From assembly GCA_011317545.1 (NCBI GenBank), contig WUJK01000012.1, positions 1,315,001 through 1,379,000 of the forward strand: a stretch of DNA of 64,000 nucleotides. Direction: 5' to 3'. The stretch is from Coniella vitis (lineage: Eukaryota; Ascomycota; Sordariomycetes; Diaporthales; Schizoparmaceae). The translations under genes and the position numbers were made by a program. Shown in pieces: positions 22,801-36,400 of this stretch (position 1 is the first letter of the stretch; every line of letters begins with the position of its first letter). A model generated the notes under the pieces. It saw nothing but the letters and a program-made list of their open reading frames with translations, had not been told where the DNA came from and searched no databases.

Positions 22801-23015
22801 GACTGCGGAACGGAGCACATGGGAAAATAGCCGAGGAGTAGGATAAGGTGGCAAGAGGAAGGAGATGAGGAGGAGGGTTGGCCGGCAGATGAGCATCGAC
22901 CTTGTCCATATGCGGGAGCTGACTGGGCACCTGCCAGTGTACATAGTAGGGGTGTTGAAGTGGAGTGGAGGATGGATGCCTACCTGGTTGCTGCCTGCTT
23001 GCTGCTGCCACTCAT
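19817..23015 (-). CDS. PHD-finger protein, probable chromatin reader
   Basis: Three exons: 23015-22984 (32 nt), 22775-20274 and 20057-19817, giving 924 residues. The first junction makes MSGSSKQAATSFGDPNARPP. Its donor is GTAGGC, which is less usual. The last junction falls inside the PHD finger and yields a complete C4HC3 set: Cys829, Cys831, Cys845, Cys848, His853, Cys856, Cys871 and Cys874. PHD fingers read histone H3 tails, so a chromatin role is likely, but the aromatic cage cannot be judged. The rest is long, disordered and Ser/Pro-rich, with basic patches and a QQQQRQQQQ run just before the finger. The tail after the finger is Ala-rich and basic. No further domain is recognised. Confidence 0.88.
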
Positions 23016-24150
23016 GGCCGCTTTGGGTCTTGGCCTCAAGAATTTGTGTGATTGCTAACAAACCACATTACAATGCAACCCAGGACAGCATTGGGGACGT
23101 GCGAGGAGTGTAGAAGGAAGAAGCAGCCGTCGGTTTCGTTATCGTCACCCAGCACTGGGCCTCCCCCCCCACTTTGCCTGTCCAGCAGCACCTAAGCTTG
23201 GAGCGGGCTGGCGTCGCAGTGGTGTCGCGGAGTGCTGCTGTCGGCGAGGTCTGGCGAAATGGCCAGCCTTTCTTTTCACGGGCTTTCGAGGCTATCCTTC
23301 AATCGCCTGCAGCAAGCATTCCTCGTCAATACAGTAGTTGCTTCTCGACGTTGCCTCTGCTAGAAAGAGACAGGAAAGCTCGCAGTCATGGAGCGACCGA
23401 GAAGTGCCGAGCAGTCGAAGCAAGGCGGGGGCCAAGGGTCTAGAGCTTGCAAGCCCAGTCGTGCAAACTCTCAGGCCAGAGAACAGTAGGAGTGGTACGT
23501 GGTTTGACTCGGTAGACAAGACGGCGGGTAGGAGAGCAGACAGGACAGCAAACAGACAAACAAACGGACAGCCAGACAGCGAGGAAAACAATTTAGAACC
23601 CGAATGAAGATTTCAAGAAGAGACAATGGCTAGGGAAGTCTCGGCAACTCAATTCAGCAGAGGAGGAGAGAAAAAAAGAAGGAGAGACCGGCCAAGGAAG
23701 CAGCAAGAAGGAAAAAAAGATGCCACTAGCAGTTGAGACGAGAGAAAGAGAGAGCGTGGTGTGTGTGTATGTTTGGACGAAAAGAAAGCCTAAACTCGGA
23801 CTGTGCATTGCCCTCCCAACCATAGCAGCTCCAGCAGGGTTTAAGCCAATCCTCGGGGCTCGACGGACGGGGCAGGCGGGATCGCTAGAGTTGTTTTTCG
23901 GGGGCAGTTTTCCGCCCATGAAATTTTTCTGGCAGAAGTCTGTGAGCACGAGAATCCGGACTGTGTTGGGTACTATGGTAGGTGACATGTCGGTGGAGAC
24001 CTCTCCAACTCTTCTTGTCGGCAGTACAACGTGAACTGAGAACCTGCGTCTGACGCCCCCGAAAGCGCGCGGCCTTTGGATGGCCTTGTCTTTGTCTCTG
24101 GGCCTGGGCAAATGGGGGGGCGCAACAGGGTCTCTCGAACCGTCAGACAA
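23016..24150 (-). promoter_or_regulatory. Probable leader and promoter of the PHD gene
   Basis: Purine-rich on the plus strand (pyrimidine-rich in the sense of the PHD gene), the usual look of a fungal 5' leader. It contains ATGs in the sense strand, so part may be promoter rather than mRNA. No separate gene supported. Confidence 0.4.
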
Positions 24151-27100
24151 CAGGCGAGAGCCAAGGTACGGTAATCAATAATCAAGCAGGTTGGTTGCTG
24201 GCTGGGCGGCCTGGGCAAAAGGGACACCAAACGAACCTACTAGTACTATAGTACACAGCCGGCATGTACATATGTACGTTCACGCTACTACATAGTATGT
24301 GCTAAGGTATGTACTATGTAGCAGTGCGGTGTACTGTCGCTGTGGGGGCAGCTAAACACAAGCGAATTTGCGCCTGCAGCAAAAGCAACAGGCGATCCCA
24401 CCCACTTCACACGGTCCTGTCCTATGCCTACTATGTACACTGTTCGTACATCGAGACGGGTGTGTAGAGGTCGTCCTGCGTCGGCGTGATGCGACAGACG
24501 CCCCGGATGCAGAAAATGCGGACAAGGCTGAGATAGAAAGTCTGGCGGTTGTCCTCCCAACTACCACAGCTGTCGACACAAGTACGTTCTTTAGACTATG
24601 TATCACTATGTATCCATGGTAGTCAAAGATAGCGGGAGCGGTGCCCGGACAACCTACCCGGAACGATCAGACCGTGACAGAGCTCAGCGGAGCATCAGCC
24701 AGGAACTTTCGGGACTGGCCCTGTTGGTGCTTCTGGACGATATTGCTCTGCAAAACCATACGATGTTAGTGTCAGCCACTGCTCCGAGGCCTTGTTTCAG
24801 CGACGCCATCACGCAGACTATGCTCCAGGAAAAGGCCCTGGTGCCGTCATGTCAGAGTCGACTGGTGAGCTGGAGGCTACAATGCCCAGATCCATACTGT
24901 GCTCTGACATGATCATCTTTGTGTTCCTCGGTCCAGATGCTCGCAAGGGCGCGGCTCTGGGGGCGTCGATTGGGGGCCCGCCTGGGCTGTTTCCCAGGCA
25001 ACAAACAGCCCACTCAGACAGTGCTGAACCGCTACCAATCGCCCGGTATCTGGGCGCTTTCCAGAGCCCTCTTCAGGCGGGGGAGACCAGGCATCGCAAG
25101 GCGTGAACACTGCATGCTTGGCCAAGCGAGGGCTCGCACGCACTGCCGATCCGAGCATGTAGCACCTGGATAAGTGAAGCTTCAAACGCAGGCCCGCATG
25201 GAGACTCTCCACCGCAGCCAAGTATTTCTGACTCTTGCTGAGAGCGCAGATTAGATGACGGGAGCAATGCTCCTCAGCACAAATGGCCAGGCTGGCTCCT
25301 TTGGGCTGCGACCTCGCGGCTTGTGTGTCCCGGTCAACCTAGTGCGAAGTGTGATTCACCTGTGCAGGCGTCTGCAGCCTGTAGGACGAGCTTGGGCCAG
25401 CTGAAGACCAACTGACCGTAAGTGTACATGGTATATGGTAGGCAATATCTCAGAAGAGATTGTCGGCTGTTCGACCAACAAGATGCATAGTAGTCGATCT
25501 TTTGCGACAACTAGGCAGCCTGTTGAAGAGCCATCCCGTTCATGCGGTTGTGAGAATCAAACTCGGCGAAAATGCGCTACTGTATACTGTGTCGACGCAG
25601 CTTGCGTTTGGTGCAGGGCCATGCCCTTATACTTGGAAAGTCTAGGTGCGGCGGTGCACTCATTATGGAGGGCCTAGCACATCTCAAAGTACACGGTAAG
25701 CCCGTGAGCGCTCGTGCGTGCTTGGCCAGCAGCACAACCATGACTGCCTGAATGGTGTCAATCGGGAGCCGCATGATGCCCTTACGCCGCCGTGGCAAGG
25801 ATTGGAGCAACACACTGTGACTCAACCACACCATCCTGCTGGTACTGCATACAGAGTAGTGTTGCTGCTGCTATATAGTACTGCTGGTGGTGGCAGCGGT
25901 GCTGTTACTTGTCAGCTAGCCTTGCGTCGGCTTCCGTTTTCAGGATGCTTTCTTAACAAGCATGAGCAAGAGCAAGTGCTATGTACTTGGTGCGACTGCA
26001 TTGCTATTTCTGCTTACAGTTAATGACGAGGGCGACCGGAGATGTACATGTCGCCGGGGCGGTATGATACTCCGGAGTATGTATCAGCGGTGCCAATCAG
26101 GCAGGCAAGGCGAGATTGACCTCCTGCAGGTTCCTGCGTCAGCCTTCACCGGGCTTCCTGCGGGCTGCCGACCCACGCAATGCTTCTGATAGGGGCAAAT
26201 GGATGGCTGTCTCTTGTGCAGATTTGGTTGCAAAAAAGTCCAAGACAGGCACTGACTGCTGGTGTGTATGTGTGTTTGAGAGATACGGGCCGTTGGCATC
26301 GCCAGAAAGGCACTTTGCCTGCCTGCTCGTGCTTCCCATGCAAAGCACGCGCCCTCATAGCTTCTCCCTACAGTGCTGTTTCCTGCGTCTCTGCGTATGC
26401 ACCAACGCGGCACGCTCACATCCTTCCTGCATGCCATACGGACGCGGCTCCACTCTCGCGCAGCTCGTGGTAAAGTGCTTGCAGAGGATGACGTGTGGGG
26501 CCGTGTTGGGGGGGTTTGTCGCTCTTCTTTTTGGGCTCCTTGGTGCGTCGCCTTGTGTGTCGGGGCATTGCATGCTTGTTGCGTCGCTCAGCAAAGGTGA
26601 AGGTTTGCGTTGTCTTGGATTCTGGACAGTCTGTAGAACGGGATAAGAGGCCCGCCTTGGTCTCTGGGCTCGGAGTTATGCCGACTATCGATAGCTCAGG
26701 TCGGTGGAAATTGGTCTTGTGCTTTGGGTGGCTGATGGGCAAGGTTGCCCGCTGGAAATGGACTGTTTCCACAGCCCAGCCCAAGCCCAGCCTGCCTGTT
26801 AGGCGGGTCGGTGTACGATAAAAGGACCTCGCGCGCTCGGCGCGGTCTGCATATCGGGCAGATGGCGTAGTGAGCGGTTGTAAGCAACGTCGCCAGCTGA
26901 ATGGGCCGTCGAAGGGGCGGGAAGCTCGAGAGGAACTCAAGTCACCACCAGACGGTCCGAGTGTGTGCAAATATAAAAGGTACAATAGGCAATCTTGGTG
27001 GGAAAGGTGAGTTTGTGGTGTGGAGGGCAGTTCCCTGTCCTTGTCTTCTGATTGGTTGACATGCTTGGTGCTAGTGCGCAGGAACAATCTGGACCTAAGG

Positions 27101-28050
27101 GTTGACAAGCCGCTAACAATCCACTGCACTATTTGCCAGCCACTCACTGCCTCCCAGGGCCTGAGCAATCGTCACCTCAGCCCAACTCGGTACGGCATCC
27201 AGCCATTAATTTGAACCAGTTCCTCAGGATTGGGTGAACACCGCTTCGCACGAATCGGTCAAAAGATAGCCCGGTCGAGGCTATTCACTTTTTGGACGAC
27301 GTGCTGCACGGGGAAATGGTCGCCATTCAACACGACCAAGCCGATGGCGAGTCGTCGGATCCAGGACAGATGTGGCCGTCTGCATTGTGAGCCCAAGTCA
27401 CTACGTACCTAGGTGCTCTGTAGCTGACCAAAGAGATGCACCCGAGCCACAGCAACAGCCAAATCCGCAGCCATGCGCCAATGCTCGAGCCTGTCCAAGG
27501 AGCAGCCCGTGATATTCAGACAATGCTCCTCAGCTCCCGTTCGCCAGGGAGGATGCACTGGGGCTTGGCCTCTCTTTGGGCTTAGAATACGCTTCTCAAA
27601 TAGTGTCGGCCGCTTCCTCCGTCAACCAACCGCTCAGCCAAGCCCATCCTCTGCAGCATTCCTGTTGTGACCCAGGCCAAAGCGACCTCCTGCTGTACAT
27701 GGTTCCATGAGCATCCCTATCATCCTAGTCATCATCAGCAGCGTCCTCAATCCTCCCTTCCCGCTGATGCACCAGCCAAACACTCGTTTGCCATGAGTTC
27801 CTTTTGTCCAACAACCGCCACTGACCTAGCCAGCCAGCTAGCCATGACCAGCCTTGTTGCCCGTGCGCACCACTTCATCACTGCGGTTGGACTTGACACT
27901 AGATACACTCCAAAAGCCAAGCCGCACATTGGCTCGAGGGGGAACCCAAAAAGGAAGAAAAGAAGGAGAGCAAGATTCGCAACGCTAGTAGCAGTGTTAC
28001 AGAAAGATAGGACGGAAGAGACACCCCCTTCTTCCTGCGCGTCTCGCGCC
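24151..28050. other. Gene-free stretch
   Basis: About 3.9 kb of roughly 50% GC sequence without a frame I can support. The longest open frame (26416-27168, minus) has no recognisable family features. It contains a cluster of nonamers (24289, 24312, 24429) and a 12-bp palindrome GTACTATAGTAC at 24243. There is no RIP signature, so it is not decayed transposon of the kind at the right end. Confidence 0.45.
24289..24320. repeat. Inverted nonamer pair with 14-nt spacer
   Basis: TACATAGTA at 24289-24297 and its complement TACTATGTA at 24312-24320, with another TACTATGTA at 24429. Confidence 0.8.
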
Positions 28051-29000
28051 ACGTAACAAGACCAATATCGCGTTGCCCCCTTGTCCCTCCAGCCCCTCCA
28101 GCCATCCCACCCCCCAAGGACCTATTGTCTTTCTCCGGGCCCAATACTCAACCTCATTGTAATACGTCCTTGTCCTTGCCTGAGCCTAGGAACCTCAGTG
28201 TTACATGCTTTCCATTCTCTTCCCTTTCGGGCAAGGTAGACCTTGCTCTGGTTATTTGTATTCCCCCCCGCCCTCTTCTTTTTGTTTCGCTCTTCTGCTA
28301 GAGAAAGCATATCAGGGAATCCCAACCACCGAGTGCTGAGGTTCAGCTAGCTGACTTCAAAAGACGTGCCGAAAGCGAGGCTGTCTAGCCTGTCGCGTCT
28401 TGATTACCCGTCTTCTTGATTCGGCCAGGGTCGAGGGAGCAGAACCTCATTTAATGAGCATAATTCACATGTTCAGCCCAAGTATCCAGAGAACACTCAA
28501 CGTTGGGTTCCACACTACTGTTATGCGCAATCTATTTCCCTTTTTCTCTCTTTCTTTGTGCCTCTAGAAAAGAAGTTCCAAGAATTCAGATCTTGATCTA
28601 ATAAGCGTGGTATGGAGACACTTTGCCCGTCCTTGTCTTGCTTTTCTCCTTGTCGATCCTGATATTTTGCTTTTTGCTTTTTGCATTCGCTTCGTCTCGC
28701 CTCGCCCTCGCGTCGCGTCGCTTTTCACCATGATCTTCTCACTTTCCCCCTTTCAGTGCTTAGCTTGTACGTCACCTATCTAGGTAGCTCCTTGTCATAC
28801 CTTTTTCTCTGTTTTCTGGCCATGTTCATCTCGGCTTTCTACTTGGATGAACTGGAGGTGTTCGGATCGGGGTCAGCGTTCTCGTTGCTAGCTAGCCTCC
28901 ATGAGCGATGGCGCTATTCTATCAGTTGCTCAATGTTAATATCTGGTGATTGATGCCAGCTTTTAGATTCGTTAATTGATAGTAGCCGACTATGTTGAGC
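28051..29000 (+). other. Candidate plus-strand transcript with pyrimidine-rich leader, no long ORF
   Basis: 28060-28310 and 28630-28735 are strikingly C/T-rich on the plus strand, like the leaders of known genes here. The second block ends in CACCATG at 28728-28734, opening only 17 codons before a stop. A GTACGT donor-like site follows at about 28769. Another ATG at 28204 opens 42 codons rich in hydrophobic residues. Neither peptide is recognised. It could be a small multi-exon gene, a long non-coding RNA convergent with the Rua1-type gene, or chance. Confidence 0.25.
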
Positions 29001-29597
29001 ATCAAGACATATGGATCATTTTGCCGAGAGTAGATGGAAAAATGTCACAGACATGTATTTCGTCGTAACCTAGTGCTCGCCAGATTTCCATGATCCTATA
29101 TCCTACCAGCCATCCATACGCCCAAAAGGGTGTCCTCTTTGAAGAACAGAGCTAACTACAGCTAACCTAACTACCTAGGTGAAGAGCAGAAGACGCAAAT
29201 CGTGAACTACTAACAAAGAACTTGTTACAATATAGACACAAAATCGGAAAACAGTTTGAGACATTTCATGGCGGAATCATTAACTTCGTAACAGCCAACC
29301 TTTCTATATCATCCACCACAAACAACATACCGAGGGATATCGCGAGATAAGAGGAAATGAAACAGATAACGCGAAAACAAACCAACCGAAGTGCTACTCT
29401 ATGATATGGTATCCTGTCAAAACCGCGAGACCCCCTTCCCTTTGTCGCCATAACGCGTGAACCGAAAACACATTGCACCAAAAGCAAAAGGGAAGAAGGA
29501 AGAAAAGTAAAAAGGGGAGGGGGGGGGGCTGTTGAGATGTCGTAGTTTGGCCTGCAGAACCTGAATAAGGAAAAGATTTGATCCTTTGGGCGACGCT
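29001..29597. other. 3' flank of the Rua1-type gene
   Basis: Nothing supported beyond a 9-nt G run near 29520. Probably includes the 3' UTR of the gene to the right, which is transcribed leftwards. Confidence 0.45.
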
Positions 29598-31838
29598 CTA
29601 GATCATGGTGGACATGCCATCCATCGCGCCCGAGTTTCCATGATGTAAGGGCGAAGCGATATGCATATGCATGTGGGGCGGTCCTGGAGGAGGCACCGCA
29701 GACTGTTGGAAGTAATGAGCATGTGCCATATGTTGAGGGTGAGATGTGATCCCTGCGTGGCCTAATGTCGGCGTGGTTGAGGAATTTGCCATTGATGAAG
29801 GCGTGCCCGGCGTGAGAGGGTTATGAGTTTGTTGCGGTAGCTGCTGGCCTGGTTCAACTTTTGGTCTTGCTGTGGTTGAAGCTGCTAGTCGCTGATGGCT
29901 ACTTTCTCTTCTGCGTTTGGGGGCATCCTTGATTTTTGGATGAGTGTGGCACTAGACGTATAAAATCAGATTCTGTGACTAGAGAGCAAACATTGCGCAA
30001 TAAGTTGGACGGAGAAGGAGATATTATTTACCTTGTAAGCGTGACGGAACCAGGTTGTGCCCTTCTTCTTGGAGCTGACGAGAGCAACCCAGTCATTGCA
30101 GCTTCCGCAAAGGCCTTCCCAGACATCAGGGTTGCCATCCATGCGCCGTGTTTCCTGAGGCTCTTGAAATGGCTGTCCTGTTGCGGCACTTATGCCATGT
30201 GTGAAGCTCTTGTCATACCAAAAGGCAGAGTTTTTGAGAACGAGCCACCGTCCAGGCTTGCAAATGCCGCACCATCCTTCACGTTTGTTTCCATGCCCAC
30301 GAACCCATCTTGGCGTGTATAGGTCGCCCTCAAATCGCAACTCCTGCTCGTGAGGCACCATGTCCGGGTCGGAAGGGTTCATGTCTTCAGGTGGGGGTGG
30401 GATCTGCTCTTCATGCAGAGAAGCATACAGATCTGGCGGGTCCGACAGATCGGTGAAGTGGCCATGCAGGGAGTGAGGATCAGCATTGCTTTGTAGCATG
30501 CGGAATAGTCCATGGGACAACAATGGAGGTGGGTTCTCAAAATGTTGTTGGTGGTGGTCGTGAGGATGGAAGCTTTGCGAAGGAAGCTGCGAAGGCAACA
30601 GCATACTGTTGCGCTGAAAAGCAGCGGGGTGAGCCACATGTCCCATGAAGAATTGCTGTTGCTGAGTTGCTTGAAGGTTACCAAAGTTCAGAGGCATCTG
30701 AGTGTTTTGAATGGTAGGTGAGGAGGTAGTTGATGGTACGCGTGGCCCATAAGCATCAGTCGGGTTTTGGTAGACAAAAGGCGATGGTCGGCGGTTTGCT
30801 ACGGCGCCGTACGTTCCAGTAGACCAGCGTTTGTTCCTTGCACTCTCTACACTGTACGGCGCGGAGCGCATGCCTGGGCGTGGCGATGGTGACGCACGAC
30901 CTCTGCTATGGGTTCTCACAAGCTCTGTACGAGTCTGGGGTGTCATCCGTGGCGAAGCCACTGGTGACAAGTGGGTGGAGGACATCATGGAGTTTCGGTT
31001 AGAAGGAGGAGGATACTCTGAGCTAAAAGAATGAGCATCGGAGAGCGCTGCGGAGAAGTCCTCGTAAGATGTCATGTCTGAGAGTCCACCACATGTGGAC
31101 ATGGTGAACGACGAGCCTGACATACGTCGTTGATTCGGTCCGCTTTCAAAATTCAGTGCTTCGCGTTCGAGTGGCTGTCCAGGGTAGCGCAGGTCGAGAA
31201 CTGGCACGGCATCATCGGTTGTGTAGGCTTGCCCGATGGACATGTCAGTCTCGATACCGTGCATCTCGAGGTTGTCCTCAATAGGCTTCTGCATCCATTG
31301 GCCTAAGTAGTCTGGTTAGTATTGATACGGGTGGGAGAGTTTGTGAAAGAACATACTGTTTTCCATTGGTGTCGGAGGGTAATATTCCTGGTGAACAGAG
31401 ATGGGCCGTGATGGAACCGTTTCACTTGGCGTAGGTTGTTGTTGCTGTTGCTGTAATGGCAAACTCGACGAGTCCCAAGCTGGCAGGCCGACGTAGCCCT
31501 CTCCTATGCAGTATGAAAAGCCCTCGTGGATAGTTGCTGGGCGTGGTCGCATGCCGGCTGCTATGGGCGTAGTCCACATCGCCTGTGCGGGCATGGCCTC
31601 GGTCTTGATGGGCATATCGTTTCCAGACATGTTGATGAACTGAGCAGGCCGTCCAGTGCCAGGTGTGTCACGACGAAACTTGTTGTTCAAGTGGTAGGCG
31701 AAGGAAGGTGACTGGACTTGGAGGCTCCTATGTATATAACAAGTCGTGTAAGTCGAGACTGGACATGGACATGTGGTCAAGTGAGTAGATGTACTTTGCA
31801 CGGCTAAGGACTTACACTTGGCCCTGACTCGGATTCAT
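29598..31838 (-). CDS. Transcription regulator with Rua1 C-terminal domain
   Basis: Four exons: 31838-31816 (23 nt), 31727-31357, 31302-30032 and 29951-29598, giving 672 residues. All junctions use GT donors and TAG acceptors with matching phase. The conserved domain (about 458-560) reads DLYTPRWVRGHG, then WCGIC (Cys476, Cys479), WYDKSFTHGISAATG, LCGSC (Cys530, Cys533) and a His552/Cys556/His557/His559 cluster across the last intron. These residues could build two zinc sites. The family is named for Rua1 of Ustilago, which activates a glycolipid gene cluster. Targets here are unknown and no such cluster is adjacent. The N-terminal region is disordered with a six-Gln run, and the C terminus is His/Pro/Met-rich. 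A basic PKRRR stretch follows the domain and could be a nuclear signal. Confidence 0.88.
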
Positions 31839-33420
31839 TGCGGCAGTACTAGCTCTTGTATACAAGAGCGGTCAGCTTGCGAAGGTGAACTAACTCTCAG
31901 GTGCAAGCTGGGAGGACCATGTCCTTTTAGCATGAAAATGGACGCAAAAGATAGCCTAGGCGAGCGGAGCGGATTGCTAAGGGGTTCCACAGAGCCGACG
32001 TGTCCACTGCTGTGGATGGTAGGGAATATTCTCCAGAAGGTTTTGCAACTTACTTGGATGGAAAGTCGATCCAGGACCAGGAACAGGGTGCCAGAAACAG
32101 AGACCCAGTACCAGACAGACGATGAACAGCTTCTGGAAGCACGCACCACTTTTCTTTCTCCTGTTCAGATGGATAGAGAGAGCGAGGGAAATCAGGAAGC
32201 GTCGTGCTGTTGCAAGTAAAGGAGCGTGTCGTCTACTACCAAGGATCGGGTATCGGCCGGGCTTATTCGACCGTGGTGGATATAAACCTCTGGAGTGGCG
32301 GCAGCGGCGCGAAGGGGATGACCGAGTCTCGTCGGGGGCAGACAGAGTCCTATTGATGGATGATTTTGTTGATAGATCCCAAATCTGTTGGACAAGGGGA
32401 GCGGGGTTTATTGCTTTATTTTTCTTTTCTTTTTTTCTTTTTCACCCCCAAAAATGAAAGGAGCGTGGGGATTCGTATAGCTACTACAACTGCGAGTAAG
32501 GGGCGGCAAGGAAATGACTGGCATCCGGTAGAGGAAGAGAGCCAGCTCTTTGGATGGGTATTATAGGGCAGCGGTCTCGCGGTGGAGATGGCAAAGTACG
32601 TCGAGGAGAGGGCCCAGAGAAAGGAGCGACTGGCAGCGAGAGCTTGCGAGAAGGCTGAAAAGAGCACGACAACGATAGATGGATGTCAAGGAAAAGGATA
32701 CAACAGCAGAGCGCAAACTGGGGATGGAAAAGCAGAAGGGCCCAGCAGGAGGGCAGTGCTGGAGGAATCCTGGGCAGTATAAAAGAAGGTACCGTGCTAT
32801 TGGACGGCATCAACCTTGAAGACTGGCCCAATACTCGGAGACGTCGGTAGGTACTAAGCCGGAATCCCTAATACAAGACAATTCAAGTCCTACAGTTGCT
32901 GAGCCTCGAGCAGACGAGGGCAGCAGGGCAGAGAGGGCAGGGCAGCAAGGAGAGAAGGGTGGGTCTTGCCTGTTTGGGGAATATTGCAAGGATCCAAGGA
33001 CGGGACGTCGATGGAGTGTGGGATTCCCCAGTGAGGGAAGCAACGATGCCGATAGACCAGGGGAGGACCCAGTTCACGCTTATTTTGGGCTTTGAGCAGC
33101 AGGGGGACCGAGTAGCAGTACCTTGAGTACGTACCTCTATCGGCCAAGTACCCAGACCCAGCAGCTGGGAGTATCCAATGTTTGGAAGACTTTCCGATGT
33201 GAATGTATCCACCGCCGCAATTCGCAGCTCGCAGCTTCGCGAGAAAGGCAGAAAAGGCCCCACCGGACATGGAAGAGCTGGTTTTTGCAATCGATCCCTT
33301 CATCAGCCTCAAATGACCTGGGCAACGATGCAAAGGGAGAAGCAGCGCAGCGAAAGGGTGGTGTGGGTGTGGAAGGGGGAAAGGGCTGAGACGTTCACAC
33401 CAGCTAGATCGTAGCAAGGT
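31839..33420 (-). promoter_or_regulatory. Probable long leader and promoter of the Rua1-type gene
   Basis: Large parts are pyrimidine-rich in the sense of the minus strand (for example 32580-32800 and 33160-33420), suggesting a long 5' leader, as is common for developmental regulators. A T-rich run sits on the plus strand near 32410-32445. No separate gene supported. Confidence 0.35.
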
Positions 33421-36400
33421 AGGGAGAACGCACAGTACTTGCTGCCGTACCAGAGGTGAACATACAAATACTGCGAAGCACGCGTAACAAGAATTCGGAC
33501 TCGTCCTAACTTGTCAGCCCTGAGGACAAGAAGGGTGGGCCAGGGCCTGGATTTCGGCAACTTGTCTCAGGTTCCTGATAGCACCAGCTGGCTGGACTGT
33601 ATGGACAGCTTGCACTACCAGGGAGGGCAAGGACGACGAAGAGGACGAGGAATCAGCAGGGCAGGGTAGAGCCGAGCAGCAATGTCACCCGTTCTCGCAG
33701 ACTCTTTTTTGCTCCGTGTCTTGCTGCGCTAACCGTGAACAAGACCCCAGGCTGACGCTAGTATACATAGTAGCAGCTCGGGCACCATGAGAATAAGTGA
33801 GAACATCACGAGACTGCACACCCCGTGAGGAAATGACGTGGGAAGAATGGGGCTTTTGCCCTTTGCAAGCCAAAAACATAGGCCTTTGTCGGTCCACTGT
33901 ATCGCTGCAAGCAGAGGGCACTTTCAATTGTAGCACATCTTGTGAGAACATGATTGCCTCTGATCGAAGGTCTTTTCGGGCCATCGAGTAGCGCACACGC
34001 CACTTGGTCGATAGGGTCACATCGGGCCGCCGCGCGATCTCGTTTCTCTTGGGTCGCTTGCTGCAAAGCTCCTATATGGGCTGGCAACAACGCTGCGATT
34101 GACACGATCATTTCGCGAACAGAGCAGAAATGGCAACAAGTTGCTCTCCAGACGCCCATCTAGCAGGGATGCGCCTGCACTAGGACGGCACTGGCCCCGT
34201 CAAGAAGGCGGTGGGCGGTGGGATCGGTGAGCTGGAGCCGCTACAGCCCAGGGGATTTGCGGGCAGCGAACCAAAAAGTGAGGCTGGAGAACATCCACAG
34301 AAGAGGCACCGCCCAGACGAGGGGAAGCCGTAAACCCACCATGCTAAGCTTTAGCTGCGGTGTCGGTTGGTGAGATTTTTAGAGTCGGATGACACGGAGG
34401 CTGCGGTTACAGCCCTGGCAATAGAGCCGCAGCCGCAAAGCGACGCGAGTCCTCCATCAAAGCAGAGAAGCGCTAGATGGCCACATACGATTAGCTTGGC
34501 TGGTGCTGTCCACCCGCAGCCGAGGGTCTGGGCGTCACCAACTCCAATATACAGGAATCGCTCAGAGAAGCATTGCGCATTGTGCGCCGTCACTACGATG
34601 GCTGCCGGCGGCAGAGGCGGACAGTCACTGTGAAAACAGCTGCGAGGTGCTGGAGCGGGAGATGACAGGACCAAGGCTACGTTTGGAAGCCGTCACGATG
34701 CCCGGAGAGGTGCCGAATTTCGTCTAGGCGGCGTGCGTAACCAGGTAGGTACTGCAAAGTCTGGCTTCTCTGTGATTTGAGGGACGCGGGTGGGGTGAGC
34801 TCCAGACAGACAAGGCTGAGGAGCGGCCGGCAGAGCCTGCCACTATGGCAATTGCTTGCAATAGGCTGCGCATAACATGCGATGCACTACGAGACCATTT
34901 GGTGCTGTCGTTCTGCAGCGGGGAATAATGGATGCCAAAAAATTGCAATGGCAACGGTAGGGCGGGCGCAGCAACTGGCTTCGCAAGTCTGGCTTAATCT
35001 GGTTCGGAACCAAGAGGACGCCGACAAGAGAAGTCGCTTTTACGCAAACCAAGATTGCGTTCCAGCTCAAAAGGCAAAATACCGGACGACAGAGGCATCG
35101 TAGCGTGGGGATCGCGGCATTCTGGGTGCCATCAGCAGATGTCGTTGGAACAGAGGATGGCAATCACAAGGCCACAAAAGCATCTTGCAGGCAGGCTCTT
35201 GCAGCATCTGCAGGGGCGCCGTGCAACCCTCCAGTGCTCTCTCTCTGGGGCAGCCACGCTGCACATACGAGTGCTTGTGAGTGGCCAGACAGAGTGACTA
35301 GCAGGGCCCCTGGGCCACCATGCTCCCTGATGGGCCTAGCGCCAATCCGGAGCCGGGCGAGCAGGGGGAGGTAGGATGGAAGGAACTATTATGTATACCT
35401 GCACATGAAACAGCCGTCTCACCTGCTCCCCCACCAACCAGGGTCGGCCGGCTTGCGACGGAAGACGCCGCTGCCAACAGGATACACCAACGGCTGACTG
35501 ACTGTACATGTCTGAGATGGGCATGCTTCCCTGCCTGCAGACATACCCTCATCAAGTCGCCTCGGACGCGTCGTCTTCAGGGCGATGCTTGGCTCTAATT
35601 GTGCAATTGTGCATACGCATCGTTGGGACAACAACAACAACAACAACAGCAACAGCAACGACCAAGCCAACACCACGGACACGCCACCATTTACTCCTGA
35701 TTGTGACCGACAACAGAGTGTTAACTTGCTTGGTGTCTCACACTGGTGCAGAAGACCTTGACATCAACATGGCTCTAGTGAAGCAACTGCTTGCCTCGGT
35801 CGGGGACCCGAACACCCCAAGGGCAGCTTCATAGACGATATGTCAACCGGCATCCTCATGTATTCAAGGCAAGCGAAATGATCCAGGGACATGCTGGGAA
35901 GCTTCCGACTACAGGTGCAGGTAATGCAATGAATGTGCACTGGCTCAGACTTGACGGCTCCATAACCAATCTGGGCCGCTGCAGTCTATGTTCGCTTTCC
36001 ACGCCGTCAGTCGGGCCTTGGCACAGCCTCGAAGACGTGACATTCACTGCTGTTGCCGGTGGTCGTGTGCGCCTCCCAAACCGACCCACTCTGTTTTGTA
36101 TTGGCTTGGCGTGTTTCGAACGGCCCGAGGCAGACTGCTTTCGCAAGTTGCGTTTGCGTTAGCCAGATACAACTATTCATCTCGGCTGAAAATGGAGAGA
36201 GTATAGCGCTACCTGTTGCTACAGTTGGAGCAGAAGTAATCTTTCTTTGTCGAACTTGCCTTTTGCTCTTTTGCTGCGGAAAAGCCAAGTCGACAAAGAA
36301 AAGAATGGAGCCATTGTTTGAACAATTACAGAGTATGTACACTCTGCGTGGGGGATCGTCTGCGGAGCCACACTCTGCCTTGGACGCAGATTCGCGAGCA

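Noticed and set aside
20270..23011. PHD protein starting in the long frame at 23011
   Set aside because: That frame has only a GTG there. The 32-nt exon from the ATG at 23015 spliced to 22775 gives a sensible N terminus and correct phase.
26416..27168. 250-codon minus-strand frame
   Set aside because: Composition looks like translated non-coding DNA, with no domain or splice context. Kept as gene-free.
12411..29181. Palindrome ACCTAGGT at 12411, 27406 and 29174
   Set aside because: Three copies of an 8-mer are not clearly above chance in 58 kb, unlike the nonamer.
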